Source: CAZQVN01 sp964596775
GTDB lineage: Bacteria; Eisenbacteria; RBG-16-71-46; JABDJR01; JAWXBZ01
DNA: 64,000 nt
Assembly (NCBI GenBank): GCA_964596775.1
Contig: CAZQVN010000006.1
Span: 66,843 to 130,842 of the forward strand
Direction: 5' to 3'
The notes beneath the pieces were generated by a model that ran no database searches, was not told where the DNA came from, and saw only the letters and a list, made by a program, of their open reading frames with translations. The position numbers were made by a program, and so were the translations under genes. Numbering within the stretch: position 1 is the stretch's first letter; the number at the start of each line of letters is the position of its first letter. Positions 61,572 to 64,000 of the stretch are shown piece after piece.

Positions 61572-62930
61572 ATGTTCACGTGGAATCGTTCTGCCCGCCC
61601 CCGCACGCGGGCGTTGCTGACCACCCTGCTGCTCGCGGCGCTGGCCGTCGCGGCCGGAACCGGTACCGCCCGGGCCGCGGCCGAAAAAACGCCGGCGAGC
61701 GTTGACGCCGCCGGAGCGCCGGAGATCACGGCGGAAACGCCGGCGAGCGTTGAAGCCGCCGGGGCGCCGGACCTCACCAAGGTCGCGGGAGAAGAGGGCA
61801 CGGAGATCGCGGCTGAGCCGGGGCCCGAGAAGGTCGCCGGAGAGCCGGACGACGCCCGCTGGGGCGAGTGGGCCTGTGACAATCCGAACTCGGTCAGCCT
61901 GACCACCTCCTACCAGCGCGTCGACGGCGCCCGTTTCGGGCTCGTGTACCGTCACGAGGACCCGCGCCACTCCCTCCCCCGCTTTCGCGCGGAGACGGGT
62001 TACGCCACGTCGCGAAAGCGCTGGCTGTACAGCCTGAGCTTCGAGCAGCCGCTGTTCGCGCGGGACCGCGTGCGCGTGGGGGGCGGCGTGTACCGGCTCA
62101 CCCGCTCCTTCGAATTCGACGACGAGATCGTCGGCGCCAGCGAAAACACGCTCGCCGCCCTCCTGTTCAAGCAGGACTACCGCGAATACTTCGAAGGGGA
62201 CGGCGGTTTCGTGTCGACCGAGATCGACGTCACCGACAAGTACATGCTGGCGGGGCGCTACCGCGCCGAGGAAAACAGGAGCCTGGCCCCGGAAGCGAAC
62301 TGGTCGGTGTTCGACGGTTCGCGCTTTCGCCCGAACCCCGCGGCGGACGAGGGCACGCTCCGCTCCTTCACCGTGACGGCGTCGCACGACTCGCGACCGA
62401 AGGACCCGGACGACGGAGTGCCGTTCATCCACGAACTCAGGCGGGTCAACCGGGACTGGGTGCGCCTCTCCTACGAAACATCGGGGCGGAGCCTCGGAGG
62501 CGATTTCGACTACGGCGTGACCCGCCTCGACGCGCGCGGGTACTGGAAGCTGACGCCGGAGCAGTTCCTGTCGGCTCGCGTCCTGGCCGGCAAGGAAGTG
62601 CACGGACGCCTGCCGGTGCAGAAGGAGTTCTACGCCGGAGGGATCAGCACGCTGCGGGCGCATCCGTACAAGGCGTTCCGCGGCGACCGCCTGCTGCTGC
62701 TCAACGTGGAGTACGCCGTCGACCTGTTCCGCTCCTTCCAGGGCCTCGTCTTCACCGACGCGGGGCGGGCCTGGTATCACGCGGACGCCCCGAACGGGCC
62801 GAAGCTGCCGGTGGACGTGGGGATGGGCATGCAGACGCGCGACGAACGGCTGCGCATCTTCTTCGGCAAGGACGCCCGCGAGGCTTCATCACCCCTCTTC
62901 GTGACGCTCAGGACCCAGGCGTCGTTCTGA
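61572..62930 (+). CDS. BamA/Omp85-type surface antigen barrel protein
   Basis: A 452-residue protein with a signal peptide (about residues 1-33). It contains a 15-residue imperfect repeat, TPASVDAAGAPEIT then TPASVEAAGAPDLT, before a Glu/Ala-rich linker. The C-terminal ~330 residues are beta-rich (DPRHSLPRFRAETGY, KEFYAGGISTLRAHPYKAFRG, FRSFQGLVFTDAG) and resemble the surface antigen / Omp85 C-terminal barrel, with a terminal Phe (RTQASF) typical of BAM substrates. No POTRA domain is visible. The ATG at 61572 has a GGGAG ribosome-binding site. It is 232 bases after the response regulator. Confidence 0.82.
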   Translation: MFTWNRSARPRTRALLTTLLLAALAVAAGTGTARAAAEKTPASVDAAGAPEITAETPASVEAAGAPDLTKVAGEEGTEIAAEPGPEKVAGEPDDARWGEWACDNPNSVSLTTSYQRVDGARFGLVYRHEDPRHSLPRFRAETGYATSRKRWLYSLSFEQPLFARDRVRVGGGVYRLTRSFEFDDEIVGASENTLAALLFKQDYREYFEGDGGFVSTEIDVTDKYMLAGRYRAEENRSLAPEANWSVFDGSRFRPNPAADEGTLRSFTVTASHDSRPKDPDDGVPFIHELRRVNRDWVRLSYETSGRSLGGDFDYGVTRLDARGYWKLTPEQFLSARVLAGKEVHGRLPVQKEFYAGGISTLRAHPYKAFRGDRLLLLNVEYAVDLFRSFQGLVFTDAGRAWYHADAPNGPKLPVDVGMGMQTRDERLRIFFGKDAREASSPLFVTLRTQASF

Positions 62931-62946
62931 CGGACGCATCGCCCTC

Positions 62947-63663
62947 ATGCGATTCCCGCGTCGCGCCGCTCCCGCCGCGCTGTCCCCCCGCCGGGGCGAC
63001 CTCGTCACCGGCGCGGTTCTGCTGCTGCTTCTGCTTCTTGCCGCGCCCGCCGCGCGGGGCGAGGAGTTCCGCGTGGCCATCGACGGCGTCGCCGCGGATT
63101 CCGGTTTCGTCACGATCGACTTCACGCTCAACGATCCGCTGCCGGAAGCCGACGAGCTCGGCCCGAAGAACTCCCCCCCGGCGGCGCTGGCCTATACGGT
63201 GGAACTCTGGCGGGACCGGTCGGGCTGGTTCGACGGCCTCGTGTCGTCGCGCACGTACGGATACCGGCTCGACTACGACCACCTGAGGAATCTCTACCGT
63301 ATCGTGCCGCCCGGCGGAGGCGTGGTGGAAACCGGACGGCGCGCCGACGTGGCGGCGCTGATCTGCCGCCAGATCCGGGTGCCCGTGAACCGGATCGACG
63401 TTCTCGATCCGGGAAAGAAGTACTACGTGACGGTGACGGCCCGGCTTTCGCCGATCGACATCAACAAGCTCGGCGAAGCGGAGGGGTGGCTGTCCGGCGA
63501 GTTCCAGACCGGCACGCGGCGGAACGGCGTGCTCGGCGTGCCGAAGGTCGTCGTCGGCATTCTCGCCGACGTGGCCGGCTTCGGGGATCGCTCGACGGTG
63601 GAACGGAGTTCCCGCTACCGGGCGCTGGACGCGCCGCCGTGGCTGAAGAGGATCGAGGAGTAG
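62947..63663 (+). CDS. exported DUF4390 family protein
   Basis: A 238-residue protein with an N-terminal signal sequence (about residues 20-38) and a beta-rich domain. The order ALAYTVELWRDRSGWFDGLVS, RTYGYRLDYD, GKKYYVTVTARLSPIDI and EAEGWLSGEF matches, from memory, DUF4390, a periplasmic or membrane-associated protein found beside NtrY/NtrX-like pairs in some Proteobacteria. A similar neighbourhood occurs here. It follows the barrel gene by 16 bases, so the two are likely co-expressed. The biochemical role is unknown. Confidence 0.75.
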   Translation: MRFPRRAAPAALSPRRGDLVTGAVLLLLLLLAAPAARGEEFRVAIDGVAADSGFVTIDFTLNDPLPEADELGPKNSPPAALAYTVELWRDRSGWFDGLVSSRTYGYRLDYDHLRNLYRIVPPGGGVVETGRRADVAALICRQIRVPVNRIDVLDPGKKYYVTVTARLSPIDINKLGEAEGWLSGEFQTGTRRNGVLGVPKVVVGILADVAGFGDRSTVERSSRYRALDAPPWLKRIEE

Positions 63664-63741
63664 CGGGCCGCGCCGGGAGCGGACCGATCGGCGGGAACGG
63701 CGAAACGATCGACCGACCGGCCCCCTCCGGGACCGGGCCGA

Positions 63742-64000
63742 TCAGCGCAGAACGGCGAGGCGGACGACGGACCGGTCGGCTCCGGCGCCGAGCGCCGCGA
63801 AGTAGAAGCCCGACGCCACGGAGCGCCCGTCTTCGTTGCGGCCGTCCCAGGTCACCTGGCCTTCGGCGGCTTCCGGGTCGACGCGAAGGCTCCGGACCAG
63901 GCGGCCCGCGGAATCGATGATCCTGAGATGGGTCGATCCGTCGGACGCCGCGCGGTGGAATCGGATCGACAGCGTTCCCCCGGCGCGCAGCGGGTTCGGC
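63742..64000 (-). CDS. C-terminal sorting domain of a secreted protein (5' truncated)
   Basis: The gene enters from the right edge and only the last 86 codons are present. They encode a FlgD-like / T9SS-type-A domain: it begins PNPLRAGGTLSIRFH, then LRIIDSAGRLVRSL, VTWDGRNEDGRSVASGFYF and ends SVVRLAVLR. This is the same architecture and tail as the S8 and M6 proteases at 39719 and 44936. The protein is a third secreted sorting-domain protein; its catalytic or binding part lies outside the window. Confidence 0.85.
   Translation of the reverse strand, partial: PNPLRAGGTLSIRFHRAASDGSTHLRIIDSAGRLVRSLRVDPEAAEGQVTWDGRNEDGRSVASGFYFAALGAGADRSVVRLAVLR

Overview
The window is a high-GC chromosomal stretch with dense bacterial coding and one 100-N scaffold gap, so it reads as a genome-bin scaffold. 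The gene content points to a diderm related to the FCB superphylum (Eisenbacteria, Krumholzibacteriota or Latescibacterota-like). The evidence is LpxH (lipid A), several outer-membrane barrels, OmpA, a PorV-like protein, large secreted proteases with C-terminal FlgD-like 'PNP' sorting domains, VCBS/FG-GAP propellers, and a small conserved protein otherwise best known from Bacteroidetes. This assignment is inference. No rRNA, tRNA, CRISPR array, transposase or prophage gene was seen.

Layout. 1-722: partial flavoprotein and a conserved small protein (minus). 851-3952: tightly coupled RNase D, ECF sigma factor, small acidic protein and CmpX/MscS-like channel. 4007-4817: envelope-stress-like DUF948/YtxH pair behind a good sigma-70 promoter. 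5034-9398: a sensor-like membrane protein, a large barrel protein, an OmpA protein and LapA. 9589-11268: EttA. 11625-13143: a lipoprotein interrupted by the N gap, and a membrane protein. 13217-17640: SDR, aminotransferase, exported DUF4412-like protein, superoxide dismutase and arginase. 17717-22269: sigma-54 response regulator, thioredoxin and a two-gene ABC exporter. 22303-26610: YhaN/YhaO (Rad50/Mre11-like) pair, acidic small protein and rhomboid. 26644-30722: a compact TPR / fumarylacetoacetate hydrolase-like / IrrE peptidase / lipoprotein operon. 30880-32420: two exported proteins ending at a strong terminator.

32505-34814 is a partner-switching module (STAS, RsbW-like ATPase, CheW) with a PAS-HisKA protein that has no ATPase domain. 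34941-39677: cell-wall amidase, M23 peptidase, HtrA protease and LpxH. 39719-48172: M6 metalloprotease, PorV-like protein and S8 subtilase, a cluster resembling type IX secretion cargo plus carrier. 48462-54641: FN3 lipoprotein, AAA+ ATPase and a TPR-GAF-sigma-54 activator; a near-consensus sigma-54 promoter lies between the last two. 54720-58168: small exported protein, exopolyphosphatase, ArsR regulator and RlmN. 58182-63663: NtrY/NtrX-like pair, BamA-type barrel and DUF4390 protein. 63742-64000: tail of another sorting-domain protein.

Three sigma-54 activators in 64 kb, a partner-switching switch and an ECF operon show heavy investment in envelope and stress signalling. Most genes around them build, sense, proteolyse or decorate the cell envelope. 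The strongest leads for something undescribed are the 32.5-34.8 kb signalling module, the 49.7-54.6 kb sigma-54 controlled AAA+ ATPase, and a short motif shared by the two adjacent outer-membrane proteins at 7.3 and 8.3 kb.
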